Positions 8,620-19,114 are shown, counted from the stretch's first letter. The stretch is DNA of 64,000 bases from Planctomycetaceae bacterium (GCA_016793115.1 JAEUIN010000074.1:1-64000), one strand, 5' to 3'. Program-made: numbers and translations. The notes: generated from the sequence alone by a model not told the origin.

Positions 8620-9873
8620 ATGCCTCTTGCCGCCGAACTGTCGTCGCTTAAGTCTACCGCCAAACCAAGCCGACTCGCTTGGCTGATCGTGGCCATGCTG
8701 GTGCCGGTGGCGTTGCTGAACTACCTCGACCGGCAAATGCTGGCCGCGATGAAAACGTCGATGATGAACGACATCCCCGACATCGCCACCAAGGCGAATT
8801 GGGGCCTCGTGCTCGGTTCGTTCAAGTGGGTTTACGCGGTACTTAGCCCAGTCGGCGGCTACGTCGCCGATCGCATCAGCCGCCGAAATGTGATCACGGC
8901 GAGCTTGTTTATCTGGTCGGTTGTGACCTGGGCCACCGCCTATGTGACGACGTTCGAGCAACTCGTCGCGGCTCGCGCGATCATGGGCATCAGCGAAGCT
9001 TTCTACATTCCCGCCGCTCTCGCCTTGATTACCGACTACCATCGCGGGCCGACGCGCTCGACCGCCGTCGGGCTGCATCAGATGGGGATCTACATCGGCA
9101 TCATCGTCGGCGGATTTAGCGGCTATGTCGCAGAATCGCCCGACTTCGGCTGGCGGTGGGCCTTCGCTGCCTGCGGCGTGGTTGGGGTCGTATACGCCCT
9201 GCCGCTCTTCGCCGTCGTCAAAAACGCTCCGCGCGCGGAGGGCGATGTTACTGAGCGACTCTCGCCGGCCGCGGCGATCAATCAACTAGCGAGCAATTCC
9301 GGCTTCATCCTCTTGGTGCTCTATTTCACGTTGCCCGCCCTCGCAGGCTGGGTGGTGAAAGATTGGATGCCCGACATTCTCAAAGAGCAGTTCAGCCTGG
9401 GGCAAGGAAAAGCCGGCGTGTCGGCCGTACTCTACGTCCAGATCGCGTCGCTCGTCGGCGTGTTGATCGGCGGTGCGTTGGCCGACCGGTGGATGCAAAA
9501 ATCGATTCGCGGTCGCATCTTCGTCAGCGCACTCGGCATGACATTATTCCTTCCCTCTCTGTTCGGAGTGGGCAACGCCGCGACGCTCGGTACTGCGATC
9601 GCGTTTCTGATGCTTTTCGGTCTCGGCTGGGGCTTCTTCGACTGCAACAATATGCCCATTCTCTGCCAAGTCGTGCGACCCGAACTGCGCGCTACCGGCT
9701 ACGGCGTTATGAATTTAGTGAGCATCAGCTGCGGCGGCTTCGCCGATTGGGGCTTCGGCGTCCTGCGTGATCGCGGCGTGCCTCTGAATGCCATTTTCGG
9801 AGTTTTCGCCGGCGTGGCGCTGCTGTCCGTAGTCATCGTTCTTTTGATTCGTCCGCGTGAGATGCAAGCATGA
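8620..9873 (+). CDS. MFS transporter, anion:cation-symporter-like (sugar-acid uptake)
   Basis: A 417-residue, twelve-helix permease. The first helix ends with LNYLDRQML, typical of the ACS/spinster-like MFS branch that imports hexuronates and sialic acids. The loop between helices 2 and 3 reads [13 protein letters not shown], and [15 protein letters not shown] lies in helix 4. No convincing Shine-Dalgarno precedes the ATG at 8620. Its stop overlaps the start of the lyase gene by four bases (ATGA), showing translational coupling. Substrate is inferred from the coupled lyase and sialidase genes, not from residues. Confidence 0.88.
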   Translation: MPLAAELSSLKSTAKPSRLAWLIVAMLVPVALLNYLDRQMLAAMKTSMMNDIPDIATKANWGLVLGSFKWVYAVLSPVGGYVADRISRRNVITASLFIWSVVTWATAYVTTFEQLVAARAIMGISEAFYIPAALALITDYHRGPTRSTAVGLHQMGIYIGIIVGGFSGYVAESPDFGWRWAFAACGVVGVVYALPLFAVVKNAPRAEGDVTERLSPAAAINQLASNSGFILLVLYFTLPALAGWVVKDWMPDILKEQFSLGQGKAGVSAVLYVQIASLVGVLIGGALADRWMQKSIRGRIFVSALGMTLFLPSLFGVGNAATLGTAIAFLMLFGLGWGFFDCNNMPILCQVVRPELRATGYGVMNLVSISCGGFADWGFGVLRDRGVPLNAIFGVFAGVALLSVVIVLLIRPREMQA

Positions 9874-10784
9874 CGCGTCGTTTGCACGGTATTGTTCCAC
9901 CGCTTGTCACCCCGCTCCGTGATCGCGACGAGCTCGATGTCGCAGGTCTTGAGCGACTGATCGAACACGTCGTCGTCGGCGGCGTTCACGGGGTGTTTAT
10001 TCTCGGCACAACCGGAGAGGCGCCGAGCCTAAGCTATCGCTTGCGGCGCGAGTTGATCGACCGCGTCTGTAGGCAAACGGCCCGACGCGTTCCCGTGCTC
10101 GTCGGCATCACCGACACCGCCTTCGTCGAATCCGTCGCTTTAGCGAAGCATGCCGCCGACGCCGGCGCGACGGCCGTAGTGCTGGCGACTCCCTATTACT
10201 TCCCGGCCGGCCAAACCGAGTTGACCGGTTACGTCGAAAACCTAATCCCGCAACTGCCGCTGCCGCTTGTGCTTTACAACATGCCGAGCCTCACCAAGGT
10301 CTGGTTCGAGGTCGACACGCTGCACAGGCTGGCGCGTTTCGAGCAGATCATCGGCATCAAAGACAGCAGCGGCGATCTCAGCTACTTCGAAAAGCTGATG
10401 AGCTTGCGAGCCGATCGGCCCGATTGGTCGATCATGATCGGTCCCGAGGCGATGCTCCCCCAAGCGATGAATCTGGGCGGCGACGGCGGAGTCGCGGGCG
10501 GAGCCAACGTGTTGCCGCGGCTGTTCGTGGAATGCTATGAAGCCGCCGTAGCGTGCGACACCCGGAGAGTGGCCGCCGCTCAAGATCGGATCGATTCCTT
10601 TCAGCGCGTCTACGAGATCGGCAAATACGCCTCGCGTTACATTAAGGCGACGAAGTGCTCGCTGTCGCTGCTCGGCATTTGCGACGACTACATGGCCGAG
10701 CCGTTTCACCGCTTCCACCCACCCGAACGCGAGCGCGTTCGCCAAATCCTCGACGAACTTATTCCCGCCGGAGTTTCCCGATGA
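9870..10784 (+). CDS. Dihydrodipicolinate synthase/N-acetylneuraminate lyase family aldolase
   Basis: A 304-residue class I aldolase. Residues 46-50 are the GTTGE carboxylate-binding motif, Y136 is the catalytic tyrosine in LYNMPS, and K164 in IGIKDSSGD is the Schiff-base lysine. Length and motifs fit DapA, NanA or KdgA equally. NanA more often reads GSTGE, so motif alone does not decide. Being coupled by 4-base overlaps to a transporter upstream and a secreted sialidase downstream argues for sialic-acid cleavage (to pyruvate and an acylmannosamine) over lysine synthesis. Cytoplasmic. Confidence 0.9.
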   Translation: MTRRLHGIVPPLVTPLRDRDELDVAGLERLIEHVVVGGVHGVFILGTTGEAPSLSYRLRRELIDRVCRQTARRVPVLVGITDTAFVESVALAKHAADAGATAVVLATPYYFPAGQTELTGYVENLIPQLPLPLVLYNMPSLTKVWFEVDTLHRLARFEQIIGIKDSSGDLSYFEKLMSLRADRPDWSIMIGPEAMLPQAMNLGGDGGVAGGANVLPRLFVECYEAAVACDTRRVAAAQDRIDSFQRVYEIGKYASRYIKATKCSLSLLGICDDYMAEPFHRFHPPERERVRQILDELIPAGVSR

Positions 10785-11845
10785 ATCGCTGCGTGTTCGC
10801 CGCCGTCGTTTACTTCGCCGGCATGGCCGTTCCGTTACAGGCCGAAGGGCCCGGTTTGGTGAAGTCGGAGTTTATCTACGAAAGTGCGCCGTTCGCCAGT
10901 TGCCACGCCTCGACGATCGTGGAAACGTCGTCAGGCAAGCTCGTTTCGGCGTGGTTCGGCGGCACGGCCGAAGGAAAGCCCGACGTCGGCATTTGGGTTT
11001 CGCGAATCGTCGACGGCGCTTGGACCGCGCCGGTCGAAGTCGCCGACGGCGTCCAACCCGACGGTTCGCGGCATCCCTGTTGGAACCCCGTGTTGTTCCA
11101 GCCGAAAAGCGCCGCGCTGATGCTGTTCTATAAGGTCGGCCCGTCGCCGGCGAAATGGTGGGGCATGGTTCGTACGAGCACCGACGACGGCGCGACCTGG
11201 AGCGCGGCGACCCGCCTGCCCGACGGCATTCTCGGCCCGATCAAAAACAAGCCGCTTCAACTCGCCGATGGTACGATCTTGAGTCCGACCAGCGACGAGG
11301 GACTTAGTCCGCCGCCGACTTGGCAAGTCCGCTTCGAACGCAGCGGCGACGGCGGCAAGACGTGGACGCGTAGTCTTCCTCCGGTCGAGTCCGACGATCC
11401 GGCGGCGATTCAGCCGAGCATTCTCACGCTCGCAGACGGCACGTTGCAGGCGCTTGGACGGACGCGCAACGGCAAGATTTTTTCAACGGCGTCGTCGGAC
11501 CACGGCGCGACGTGGTCACGGCTCTCGTTGACCGAGCTTCCGAATCCCAATTCCGGAACCGACGCCGTCACGCTGCGCGACGGCCGGCACGTCTTGATCT
11601 ATAACCACACGCCGAAGGGGCGTTCGCCGCTGAATCTCGCGGTCTCCGTCGAAGGCAAGAGTTGGCAAGCCGCACTCGTGTTCGAAGCGGAGAAGGGAGA
11701 ATATAGTTACCCGGCGGTCATTCAAACTTCCGACGGATTACTCCACTTCACCTACACGTGGAAACGTCAACGTATCAAGCATGCGGTCGTCGACCCCGCC
11801 AAACTCGAACTAAGGCCGATCGTCGGCGGCGTTTGGCCCGATTAG
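10781..11845 (+). CDS. Secreted sialidase/BNR-repeat glycosidase-like protein
   Basis: A 354-residue protein with a signal peptide (cleavage near PLQAEG). It has the BNR_2 pattern: [17 protein letters not shown] in the first blade and three Asp boxes ([24 protein letters not shown]). Six-bladed propeller folds of this length are exo-sialidases or related glycosidases. The start at 10781 overlaps the lyase stop as ATGA, so the gene is coupled. The family also contains enzymes on non-sialic substrates. The coupled lyase and transporter make release of a sugar acid outside the cytoplasm plausible. Confidence 0.87.
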   Translation: MNRCVFAAVVYFAGMAVPLQAEGPGLVKSEFIYESAPFASCHASTIVETSSGKLVSAWFGGTAEGKPDVGIWVSRIVDGAWTAPVEVADGVQPDGSRHPCWNPVLFQPKSAALMLFYKVGPSPAKWWGMVRTSTDDGATWSAATRLPDGILGPIKNKPLQLADGTILSPTSDEGLSPPPTWQVRFERSGDGGKTWTRSLPPVESDDPAAIQPSILTLADGTLQALGRTRNGKIFSTASSDHGATWSRLSLTELPNPNSGTDAVTLRDGRHVLIYNHTPKGRSPLNLAVSVEGKSWQAALVFEAEKGEYSYPAVIQTSDGLLHFTYTWKRQRIKHAVVDPAKLELRPIVGGVWPD

Positions 11846-11854
11846 CGGCTCGAC

Positions 11855-14611
11855 TCAGCGTACGCTCGAATCTTCGGATTGCAGCGGGAGATGGAAGTAA
11901 AAATCCATGCCCCCTTCCGATCGCGGAGCGGCGTCAATTTCTCCGCCGTGCGCTTCGATGATACTGCGGCAGATCGGCAGTCCCAAGCCGAGGCCGGTCG
12001 ACTTGGTCGTCTGAAACGGGTGGAAGAGCTTTTCCTTTAGAGCCGGCGAAAGACCCGGACCGGTGTCGGCGATCGACACCCGGACCATGTCCCGCTCCAT
12101 CGACGTCGAGATCGTCAATCGCCGCGCTGCGGCGGATTCCGACATCGCTTCCAGCGCATTGCGAATGAGGTTCACCAGTACTTGCTGAATCTGAATCGAG
12201 TCGATTCTCGCGGGCAGAATGTCGGCGAGTTGGATTTCCAGCGAAATGCGAGCCCGCACGATTTCGTTGTTGAGTATCTGCAAGACTTCTTGAATCAGCA
12301 CTCGCAGGTCGGCGGGCTCACGCCGACCGGTGCCGCGTCGGACAAACGCCCTCATTCGTCGAATGATTTCGCCTGCGCGGAGGGTTTGCGTACTGATGCG
12401 CCGCAAGATGTCTTCCAGCGCCGGTGGAGTCGCTTCGTTGCAGAAGCGGAGCGCCGTTTCGGCGTCAAGATGCACTGCGGCGAGCGGTTGATTGAGTTCA
12501 TGGGCCAACCCGGCGGCCATTTCCCCCATCACGCCCAGCCGCCCGGCATGAGCAAGCTGGTTGCGGAGCGACGTCATTTGCTCTTCGGACGACTTACGCT
12601 GGGTGATGTCGCGCGCGACCGCCAAGGCGATCGTGTAGGCACCGTTTAGTTGCGGGTCGGGTAGTCCGACGACGTGGTGTTCCATCCAGCGTCTGGTGCC
12701 TTGTAGTCCGACAATTTGCAGTTCCGAGCACGACGCGATTCCTCGCAGAGCGTCGGTGATCTGTCTGCGATAGACGTCGTGATACTCTGGGGAGATGATT
12801 TCAAAGAGATTGCAGCGCAGCGCTTCCTCTACGGAACTCGCCTCAATGAACTTGACGCCGGCCGCGTTGATTTCGAGCAATCGACCGTCGGAGTCGATCA
12901 GTTTGACGCACTCCGGCTCCGCTTCCAAAATCGCGCGCAGTTTGGCTTCATTGGCTTCCGCCGATTCGATTGAGCGTCGCAGCGTGGTTACGTCGTGGAA
13001 CGATGTCACGACTGAGGTCGGCTTCGACGAGTACGACGAGAAGATCGGGACGGCGTTGATGGAGATCCAGCGCCGCTCACCGGCTAAGTCGACGCCGAGG
13101 ACCGTGTCGTACGACGGCCGGCCGTTGCCGAGGCAAACCGTCGACGGCAGTTTCGCGTATGGAACCTCCTCGCCTTCCTCATTGATCACGTGGAGCGGTG
13201 CGCCGCTATTGAGACGATTCGCGAGTTCGTTGCGAGTTAAACCGAGGATTTCCTCCGCTCGCCGATTGCAAGTGATGAGTCGGCCGGAGGCGTCTTGCAT
13301 GATGATGCCTTCGGCCAGCGAGTCGATCATCGCTCGATAGCAGGCTTGGCTTTCCAGCAGCGCCTCTTCGGCCAATCGCCGGTCGGTAATGTCGCTGATC
13401 GAGCCGACCATGCGAATCGGCCGCCCGGCTTCGTCGCGAGTCGACTCGCCGCGCGACAGCACCCAGCGGTACCCTCCGTCCTTATGACGCAGACGAATTT
13501 CGACCGAGTATCGTTCGCCGAATTCAAAGTGCCGTCGCAATGCTTCGTCGACGACCGTGCGATCGAGCGGGTGAATCAGACTGCGAAAGCTTTGATACTC
13601 GTTCGGAAGTTCACCGTCGGCATAGCCCAGTATTTCATTCCAGCGGGTCGAATGAAACTCTTCGTGCGAAAGGATGTTCCAGTCCCAGATGCCGTCGTTG
13701 ACGCCTTTCGCCAGAATTGCATGTCGTTCTTCGCTGGCCTGCAGCGCGCGAAGAGTTTCCATTTGTTTTGTGACGTCGGAAGTGCTGCCTGCGAAACGTA
13801 CCGGGGTTCCCGATTCATTCCACGTCGCTTGCCCGGTGGTGTGATACCAACGGTATTCACCCCACGACGTTTTCAACCGATAAGTGACGTCGTACGGGCC
13901 GCGATGAGCGAAGTGGAGTTCGGCCGCTTGCCTCAGCATGTCGCGGTCTTCGGGGTGCACGACGGAGAGGAAGCCGTCGAAATCGGTGATCAAAGAATGC
14001 GGGTCAAAGCCCGTCAGTTCTTCAAATCGCGTAGCGACGTTGAGTCGCCCGCCCGCCATGTCGACATCCCAAATGCCGACGTTGGCGCCGCGCAGAATGA
14101 GTTCGTAACGCTCTTGCAGGTCGCGTTGCGCCGCTTCGACGGCGCGGCGCTCGGTAATGTCTCGATAGTTGGCGACGATCGCCCCAACGTCGGGATCGTC
14201 AAGCAGGTTCGTCGCGACCATGTCGAGCAAACGATACGTACCGTCTTTCCGCCGCGCGCGAACTTCGCTGCGGATCGGCACGTTCGGCGAACGCACCACC
14301 GCGTCCAACGTGCTCAAAATGCCCGGTAGGTCGTCGGGGTGCGTGAACTCCATCCCTGTGCGACCGAGCAACTCTTCCAGTTGGTAGCCGACAAGGCGCA
14401 GCACGCCCGGACTTTGGTAGAGAATCCGCCCTTCGGCGTCATATAGGCCGATGTTCTCCGGACCGCTTTCGATGAGTTTTTGGAAGCGCCGTGCGCTGCC
14501 GCGCGCTTCGGTCTCCGGATTGGGGTCGTCGCGCAGTGCGGCGCCGCAATGAGAACAGAAGTTCGCCGCCGCGGGACTCGGCGATGCGCAGCGAAGGCAG
14601 CACGTCGTCAT
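11855..14611 (-). CDS. Soluble zinc-ribbon, five-PAS sensor histidine kinase
   Basis: A 918-residue kinase without membrane helices. The N-terminus is a zinc ribbon (CCLRC, then CSHC). Five PAS/PAC units follow (openings: ESGPENIGLYD, RGANVGIWDVD, KGVNDGIWDWN, DSLAEGIIMQD, EAEPECVKLID), then the HisKA box GEMAAGLAHELNQPLAAV and HATPase_c (LVNLIRNALEAM, DTGPGL, GLGLGLPICRSIIEAHGG). The frame is open to 14692, but a GAAGGGAG ribosome site sits just before the ATG at 14611. The start region overlaps the end of the FixJ-type regulator gene's operon, so the pair is likely a two-component system. Histidine box type resembles FixL/NtrB-like kinases. Confidence 0.92.
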   Translation of the reverse strand: MTTCCLRCASPSPAAANFCSHCGAALRDDPNPETEARGSARRFQKLIESGPENIGLYDAEGRILYQSPGVLRLVGYQLEELLGRTGMEFTHPDDLPGILSTLDAVVRSPNVPIRSEVRARRKDGTYRLLDMVATNLLDDPDVGAIVANYRDITERRAVEAAQRDLQERYELILRGANVGIWDVDMAGGRLNVATRFEELTGFDPHSLITDFDGFLSVVHPEDRDMLRQAAELHFAHRGPYDVTYRLKTSWGEYRWYHTTGQATWNESGTPVRFAGSTSDVTKQMETLRALQASEERHAILAKGVNDGIWDWNILSHEEFHSTRWNEILGYADGELPNEYQSFRSLIHPLDRTVVDEALRRHFEFGERYSVEIRLRHKDGGYRWVLSRGESTRDEAGRPIRMVGSISDITDRRLAEEALLESQACYRAMIDSLAEGIIMQDASGRLITCNRRAEEILGLTRNELANRLNSGAPLHVINEEGEEVPYAKLPSTVCLGNGRPSYDTVLGVDLAGERRWISINAVPIFSSYSSKPTSVVTSFHDVTTLRRSIESAEANEAKLRAILEAEPECVKLIDSDGRLLEINAAGVKFIEASSVEEALRCNLFEIISPEYHDVYRRQITDALRGIASCSELQIVGLQGTRRWMEHHVVGLPDPQLNGAYTIALAVARDITQRKSSEEQMTSLRNQLAHAGRLGVMGEMAAGLAHELNQPLAAVHLDAETALRFCNEATPPALEDILRRISTQTLRAGEIIRRMRAFVRRGTGRREPADLRVLIQEVLQILNNEIVRARISLEIQLADILPARIDSIQIQQVLVNLIRNALEAMSESAAARRLTISTSMERDMVRVSIADTGPGLSPALKEKLFHPFQTTKSTGLGLGLPICRSIIEAHGGEIDAAPRSEGGMDFYFHLPLQSEDSSVR

Positions 14612-14666
14612 GGCGTCGCTCCCTTCTTCGCGACGCCTAACGGCGAGTCGGCGCAGCCGCGCCGAG

Positions 14667-15317
14667 TCAGCCCGCCTCGCCGCACGGCGCACCGGATTGC
14701 ATGCGGCTGACTGCGGCGATGAGATGGGCGAGTTGATTGTGCGACGTGATTCCCAGTTTCTCCATGATTCGGGAGCGATGCACGTCGATCGTTCGTGAGC
14801 TGATGTTGAATCGCTTGGCGATTTCCTTCGTGACCAGTCCGTCGGCGATCGCGTCGAACACTTGACGTTCGCGCGGCGTCAGCGTCGCCAATCGTTTGGC
14901 GGCCACGGCGTCGGCCAGGCATTGTTCGCACATGGCCTGCGCCGAACGACAGGCTTGATCGACCACGGTCAATAGTTGTTGGTAACTGAACGGCTTTTCG
15001 AGAAAGTCGATGGCGCCCAATCGCATGGCTTCCACGGCGGACGGCACGTCGCCGTGTCCGCTCATCAGCACGAACGAGCAAGGCAGACGCTTCCGCACGA
15101 CTTCGCGACAGAGCTTCAACCCGGTGATGCCCGGCAACAAGAGATCGACCAAAAGGCAGCCCGGCGCGTCGGCGGTCTGCTGCAGAAATTCGTCGGCGCC
15201 GCCGAACGATTCGACGGCGTAGCCCATCGAACGCAAGGTGGTGTCGAGCGACCGCCGCAAATCGGCGTCGTCTTCCACGATGTAAACGTTGCCCACCGTC
15301 GCGGCGTTCTGAATCAC
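14667..15317 (-). CDS. FixJ/NarL-type response regulator
   Basis: A 216-residue regulator. Receiver with YIVEDDADLR, phospho-acceptor D58 in LLVDLLLPG, S in LMSGHGDVP and K in FLEKPFSY (the SGHGD and EKPF forms are typical of FixJ). A LuxR-type helix-turn-helix follows (LTPRERQVFDAIADGLVTKEIAKRFNISSRTIDVH). Located 55 bases upstream of the zinc-ribbon PAS kinase on the same strand, so they probably form one operon and one phosphotransfer pair. DNA targets are unknown; the chemosensory operon is divergently transcribed across a 667-base gap. Confidence 0.93.
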   Translation of the reverse strand: MIQNAATVGNVYIVEDDADLRRSLDTTLRSMGYAVESFGGADEFLQQTADAPGCLLVDLLLPGITGLKLCREVVRKRLPCSFVLMSGHGDVPSAVEAMRLGAIDFLEKPFSYQQLLTVVDQACRSAQAMCEQCLADAVAAKRLATLTPRERQVFDAIADGLVTKEIAKRFNISSRTIDVHRSRIMEKLGITSHNQLAHLIAAVSRMQSGAPCGEAG

Positions 15318-15984
15318 GACTCGGTCTCCTTCCGACTTTCGTGCGGATTTCTCTCGGCCCTATACGGCGACCGTCGGCGACATCGAGTTTCGATGCCGTG
15401 GGCCCGCGGTGCGAGTCGCGACTCGGCTCGTCGCTTTGAAGCGCTGCGAGCCGCCGCGAAATAGCAATCCGCACCAAGTCATCCCTCAATGAGGTCGACG
15501 GCCGTGGTCCGTGATGTCTTATCGACCATTTCAATGAAGTAATCTCATCATTCGGAGGGAGTAAACCTCTTTGCGCGTTTCTTTGCACGTCTACGCGCAT
15601 TGCGTCGTGATCGACTAGTGGGTTTGCTTCGCCTCATCCGTGGTGGTGCGGTCGAGAATGATAGCACGTCGCTTGTCGAGACCCGACTTGCACATTTCAA
15701 CGACTCGCGTCTCGTCACGTCGTGCACCTCGAATTTCGTTGTTGCGAAATCCGCGTTCCCGTTGCGCACGACTTCCACACGCGGAGTCCGAAAAGCGCTC
15801 GACGCTGCGGCGTTTCTAAAGCGATTGCTTACTCCTGCTTGGGGAATTGTGGCCGTTGACCGCGGTGAACGGCAAGCAATATCCCTTGGGCAAAGTTTGC
15901 GGGCCGACGTGCGACGCGTGTTCGTCGCCGCGGTCCGCGATGCCGTGCTTCGCAAGACGTTCACGTTCGAGAAAGGCTCCGATC
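15318..15984. other. 667-base intergenic region between the divergent fixJ-type gene and cheA
   Basis: No recognisable gene. Frames on both strands stay open here, but none has a ribosome site or domain-like sequence, and all are Arg/Ser-rich as expected of non-coding GC-rich DNA. The gap should hold the promoters for both operons; I could not pick a convincing -35/-10 pair. The only site I trust is the AGAAAGG ribosome binding site of cheA near 15970-15976. Confidence 0.5.
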
Positions 15985-18600
15985 ATGGATTGCGCCGAAC
16001 AAGAACTCATCGCCGATTTCGTCGTTGAGTCGCAAGAAGGCCTGGCCGACATCGAGCAGCAAATGCTGGCCATCGAAGCCTGCGGCCTCGACGCCGACTT
16101 GGAGTTGGTGAACTCCGTGTTTCGCACGATGCACACGATCAAAGGAACCGCCGGCTTCCTTGGGCTCGAGCGTATCGGCGCGCTTGCACACGGCCTCGAG
16201 GAAGTGCTCGACGACATGAGGAATCGAGCATTAGCGCCTAGTTCGGACTTGGTGACTTCGATCCTCAAAGCCGCGGACTATATGAAAGGCCTCATCGAAG
16301 CGGTCGACTCCTCGAATACCGCCGAAATCGGCGAATATCTCGTCGAACTACAAGGTTTTCGCAGCGGCGGAAGGGTGCCTCCTCCGACTCCTCCGAGTCC
16401 CGCTCCGCCTTGCGATTTGATCAAGCCGCAAGCGAGTCCGGCGTCCGCGTCGGCGTTGATCAACGACTGCCTGGAACTAGTTGAGCACGTCGATCTCGAA
16501 TTGCGAAACGCCGTCATTCAGCCGCCCGAAGCGCACGCCGTAAGGGGAATGTCGCGCACGGTGCGAGCACTGCGCGAAGGTGCCGTAGTCCTCAAGTGTG
16601 GTCCCATTCAGCATCTCGCTCACGACGTCGAACGCCTCCTAAAGAAGCTCTCTGACGGCCATTGTTGTTGGGATTCGCGCATCGCCCAGGCACTAAGCGA
16701 TGCGATCGGCCGCTGCCGGGAGTCGCTGCGATCGATCCAATCCGCCGATGGGGAGGTTTCCTTCATCGTCGACGACCTCTCCGCGACTTTGAGCGAATGG
16801 CTCGACGAACGATGTCCGACGTCCACGTCACCGGCTTCCGTCGATGTGGCGAGTCAATACGGCACGCCGAACTTGGCCGACCCGAAGTCGCTCGACGGAG
16901 AATCCAAGGCCGAAGAGATCGCCTCCGGCAAGGGGGCCGGCGAATCGCGCAACTCGGGCGGGGCGGTGTCCGACTGCAATATTCGCGTCGACGTCGCGCT
17001 GCTCGACAAGCTGATGACGCGCGTCGGTGAACTCGTCCTGGCGCGCAATCAAATCCTCCAATATAGCGCCGGGCTGGAAGACTCCGCCTTTATCAGCACC
17101 GCGCAGCGCCTCAACCTCATCACCGCCGAACTGCAGGAAAGCGTCATGAAGACGCGCATGCAGCCCATCGGCAACGTCTGGGCGAAATTTCCTCGCGTCG
17201 TTCGCGACCTAGCCGGCCAACTCGGTAAGCAGGTCGCCATCGAAATGGAGGGCAAAGAGACCGAACTCGATAAGACCATCGTCGAGGCGATCAAGGATCC
17301 CCTCACGCACGTCATTCGCAATTCGGTCGACCACGGAATCGAAAGCCCTGAGGTACGGCGCGCCGCCGGCAAGCCGGTCGAAGGCCGTTTGTCGCTGCGG
17401 GCGTATCACGAAGGCGGCCAGGTCAACATTGAGATCACCGACGACGGCGCAGGCCTCAATATCGACCGCATTCGCCGCAAAGCGGTCGAGCGTGGGCTCG
17501 TCGCCGCCGACACGGCGGCCCGTATGTCGGATCGCGAAGCGGCGCAATTGATTTTCGCTCCCGGCTTCTCCACCGCCGAGAAAGTCACGAGCGTTTCCGG
17601 CCGCGGCGTCGGCATGGACGTCGTTCGTACGAATATCGAACGCATCAGCGGCACGATCGACCTGCAATCCAGTCTTGGCCAGGGGACGACGATTCGCATC
17701 AAGATTCCGCTCACCTTGGCTATTATCCCCGCGCTCATCGTCACTAATGCCGGCGATCGCTACGCCATTCCGCAGGTTAGCTTATTGGAACTGGTGCGAT
17801 TGGAAGGCCAACAGGCGCGCTCAGGCGTCGAATATGTTCACGGCGCGCCGGTCTACCGCCTACGCGGCAAGTTGCTGCCGCTCGTGAATCTCTCCGAGCG
17901 GCTCGGCAACCGCGGGGCGAAGGCCGAGGACGACGTCATTAACATCGTGGTGTTGCGGGCCAACGACCGGCAGTTTGGGCTCGTGGTCGATAAGATTAAC
18001 GACGCCGCCGAAATCGTCGTCAAGCCGCTCAGTCGGCAACTCAAAGGACTCTCTGAATACGCCGGGGCCACCATCATGGGCGACGGCGCGGTCGCGCTGA
18101 TTCTCGACGTGATGGGGCTCGCTCTTGCGGCCGGTCTGACCGCTGAAAACCGCGAGGCGACGACGGCCGCGGCCGCCGGCGAAGGACATGGGCGGGTCAA
18201 AACCGAAACGTTACTCGTCGTCGACCTCGGAGATGCCAGACGCTTCGCGTTGCCGACCTCGATGGTGTCGCGACTGGAGAAGATCAGCGTCGACACGATC
18301 GAACAGACCGCCGGACGCGAGGTGGTTCAGTACCGCGGCCGCATCATGCCGCTCGTACGTCTGACGAACATCTTCGGCGGAGCGAGCAAGCCGCCCGACG
18401 ACGAACTCAACGTCGTCGTCTATGCGGACGGCGCGGAAACCTGCGGCTTCGTCGTCGGCGGCATCGTCGACGTCGTCGAAGCTGAGTTCAGCGCCGACGC
18501 CGGTCGCGCGCCGTCCGACAACCTGCTCGGCGCCGCCGTCATACAGCAACGAGTTACCGACATCGTCAATCTTCCGTACCTCGCACAAGCGGCGTTCTAA
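15985..18600 (+). CDS. cheA: Chemotaxis histidine kinase CheA with two C-terminal CheW-like domains
   Basis: An 871-residue kinase. The Hpt domain carries H50 in TMHTIKGTAGFLG. A linker with a second helical region follows, then the dimerisation domain (LLDKLMTRVGELVLARNQIL), HATPase (HVIRNSVDHGIESPEVR, DDGAGL, GRGVGMDVVRTNIERISG), a CheW-like regulatory domain (IPALIVTNAGDRYAIPQ, LRGKLLPLVNL) and a second CheW-like domain (RFALPTSMVSRLEKI, YRGRIMPLVRL). Two tandem CheW-like domains are more than the classical single one. Start at 15985 is set by the preceding AGAAAGG and by the Hpt domain; the longer frame to 15847 looks non-coding. First gene of the chemosensory operon. Confidence 0.95.
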   Translation: MDCAEQELIADFVVESQEGLADIEQQMLAIEACGLDADLELVNSVFRTMHTIKGTAGFLGLERIGALAHGLEEVLDDMRNRALAPSSDLVTSILKAADYMKGLIEAVDSSNTAEIGEYLVELQGFRSGGRVPPPTPPSPAPPCDLIKPQASPASASALINDCLELVEHVDLELRNAVIQPPEAHAVRGMSRTVRALREGAVVLKCGPIQHLAHDVERLLKKLSDGHCCWDSRIAQALSDAIGRCRESLRSIQSADGEVSFIVDDLSATLSEWLDERCPTSTSPASVDVASQYGTPNLADPKSLDGESKAEEIASGKGAGESRNSGGAVSDCNIRVDVALLDKLMTRVGELVLARNQILQYSAGLEDSAFISTAQRLNLITAELQESVMKTRMQPIGNVWAKFPRVVRDLAGQLGKQVAIEMEGKETELDKTIVEAIKDPLTHVIRNSVDHGIESPEVRRAAGKPVEGRLSLRAYHEGGQVNIEITDDGAGLNIDRIRRKAVERGLVAADTAARMSDREAAQLIFAPGFSTAEKVTSVSGRGVGMDVVRTNIERISGTIDLQSSLGQGTTIRIKIPLTLAIIPALIVTNAGDRYAIPQVSLLELVRLEGQQARSGVEYVHGAPVYRLRGKLLPLVNLSERLGNRGAKAEDDVINIVVLRANDRQFGLVVDKINDAAEIVVKPLSRQLKGLSEYAGATIMGDGAVALILDVMGLALAAGLTAENREATTAAAAGEGHGRVKTETLLVVDLGDARRFALPTSMVSRLEKISVDTIEQTAGREVVQYRGRIMPLVRLTNIFGGASKPPDDELNVVVYADGAETCGFVVGGIVDVVEAEFSADAGRAPSDNLLGAAVIQQRVTDIVNLPYLAQAAF

Positions 18601-18649
18601 AAAAAGTTCTCGTTTCCATCACGACGACCACTTAGCCGAAAGCCCCGTT

Positions 18650-19114
18650 ATGACGGCCACTCGACAATACTGCACGTTCACCGTAGCCGAGATGTTTCTC
18701 GGCATCGCCGTCGAGCACGTGCAAGAAGTGCTTCGCTATCAACACATGACCCGGGTTCCGCTCGCTCCGGCGTGCGTGGCCGGGCTGATTAACCTTCGTG
18801 GGCAGATCGTCACCGCCGTCGACCTGCGTGTTCGGCTAGGCTTGCCGTCGCGCCCGGCGGAACAAACGCCGATGAACGTCGTCGTTCGGGATCGCGACGG
18901 GGCCGTGAGCCTGTTGGTCGATCGTATCGGCGACGTGCTCGAGGTCGATGAAGATCGCTTCGAACCCGTACCTTCGACCGTGGCCGGGGCCGCCAAGGAT
19001 CTCCTGATCGGCGCCTACAAGCTTCCCTCGCAACTGCTCCTGGTTCTCGACGACGAGCGGCTTCTCAACGACGCCGAACCGCTCTCGACGAACGATCGCC
19101 TGCTCGCCGGATAG
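18650..19114 (+). CDS. cheW: Chemotaxis coupling protein CheW
   Basis: A 154-residue adaptor that links receptors to CheA: FTVAEMFLGIAVEHVQEVL, VAGLINLRGQIVTAVDLRVRLGLP and SLLVDRIGDVLEV are the canonical CheW blocks. The ATG at 18650 starts directly before the first beta strand; the open frame upstream overlaps the end of cheA in another frame and is a shadow. It lies 49 bases after cheA and 60 before the receptor gene. A TTTTTT run follows the stop, but I see no convincing hairpin. Confidence 0.94.
   Translation: MTATRQYCTFTVAEMFLGIAVEHVQEVLRYQHMTRVPLAPACVAGLINLRGQIVTAVDLRVRLGLPSRPAEQTPMNVVVRDRDGAVSLLVDRIGDVLEVDEDRFEPVPSTVAGAAKDLLIGAYKLPSQLLLVLDDERLLNDAEPLSTNDRLLAG

Noticed and set aside
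15840..15920. Sigma-54 promoter before cheA
   Set aside because: The best GG...GC pair has a 9-base instead of 10-base gap and no enhancer-binding protein gene is near.
15548..16028. Open frames on both strands within the gap before cheA
   Set aside because: Arg/Ser-rich, no ribosome site, no domain-like sequence, and one runs into cheA in another frame.
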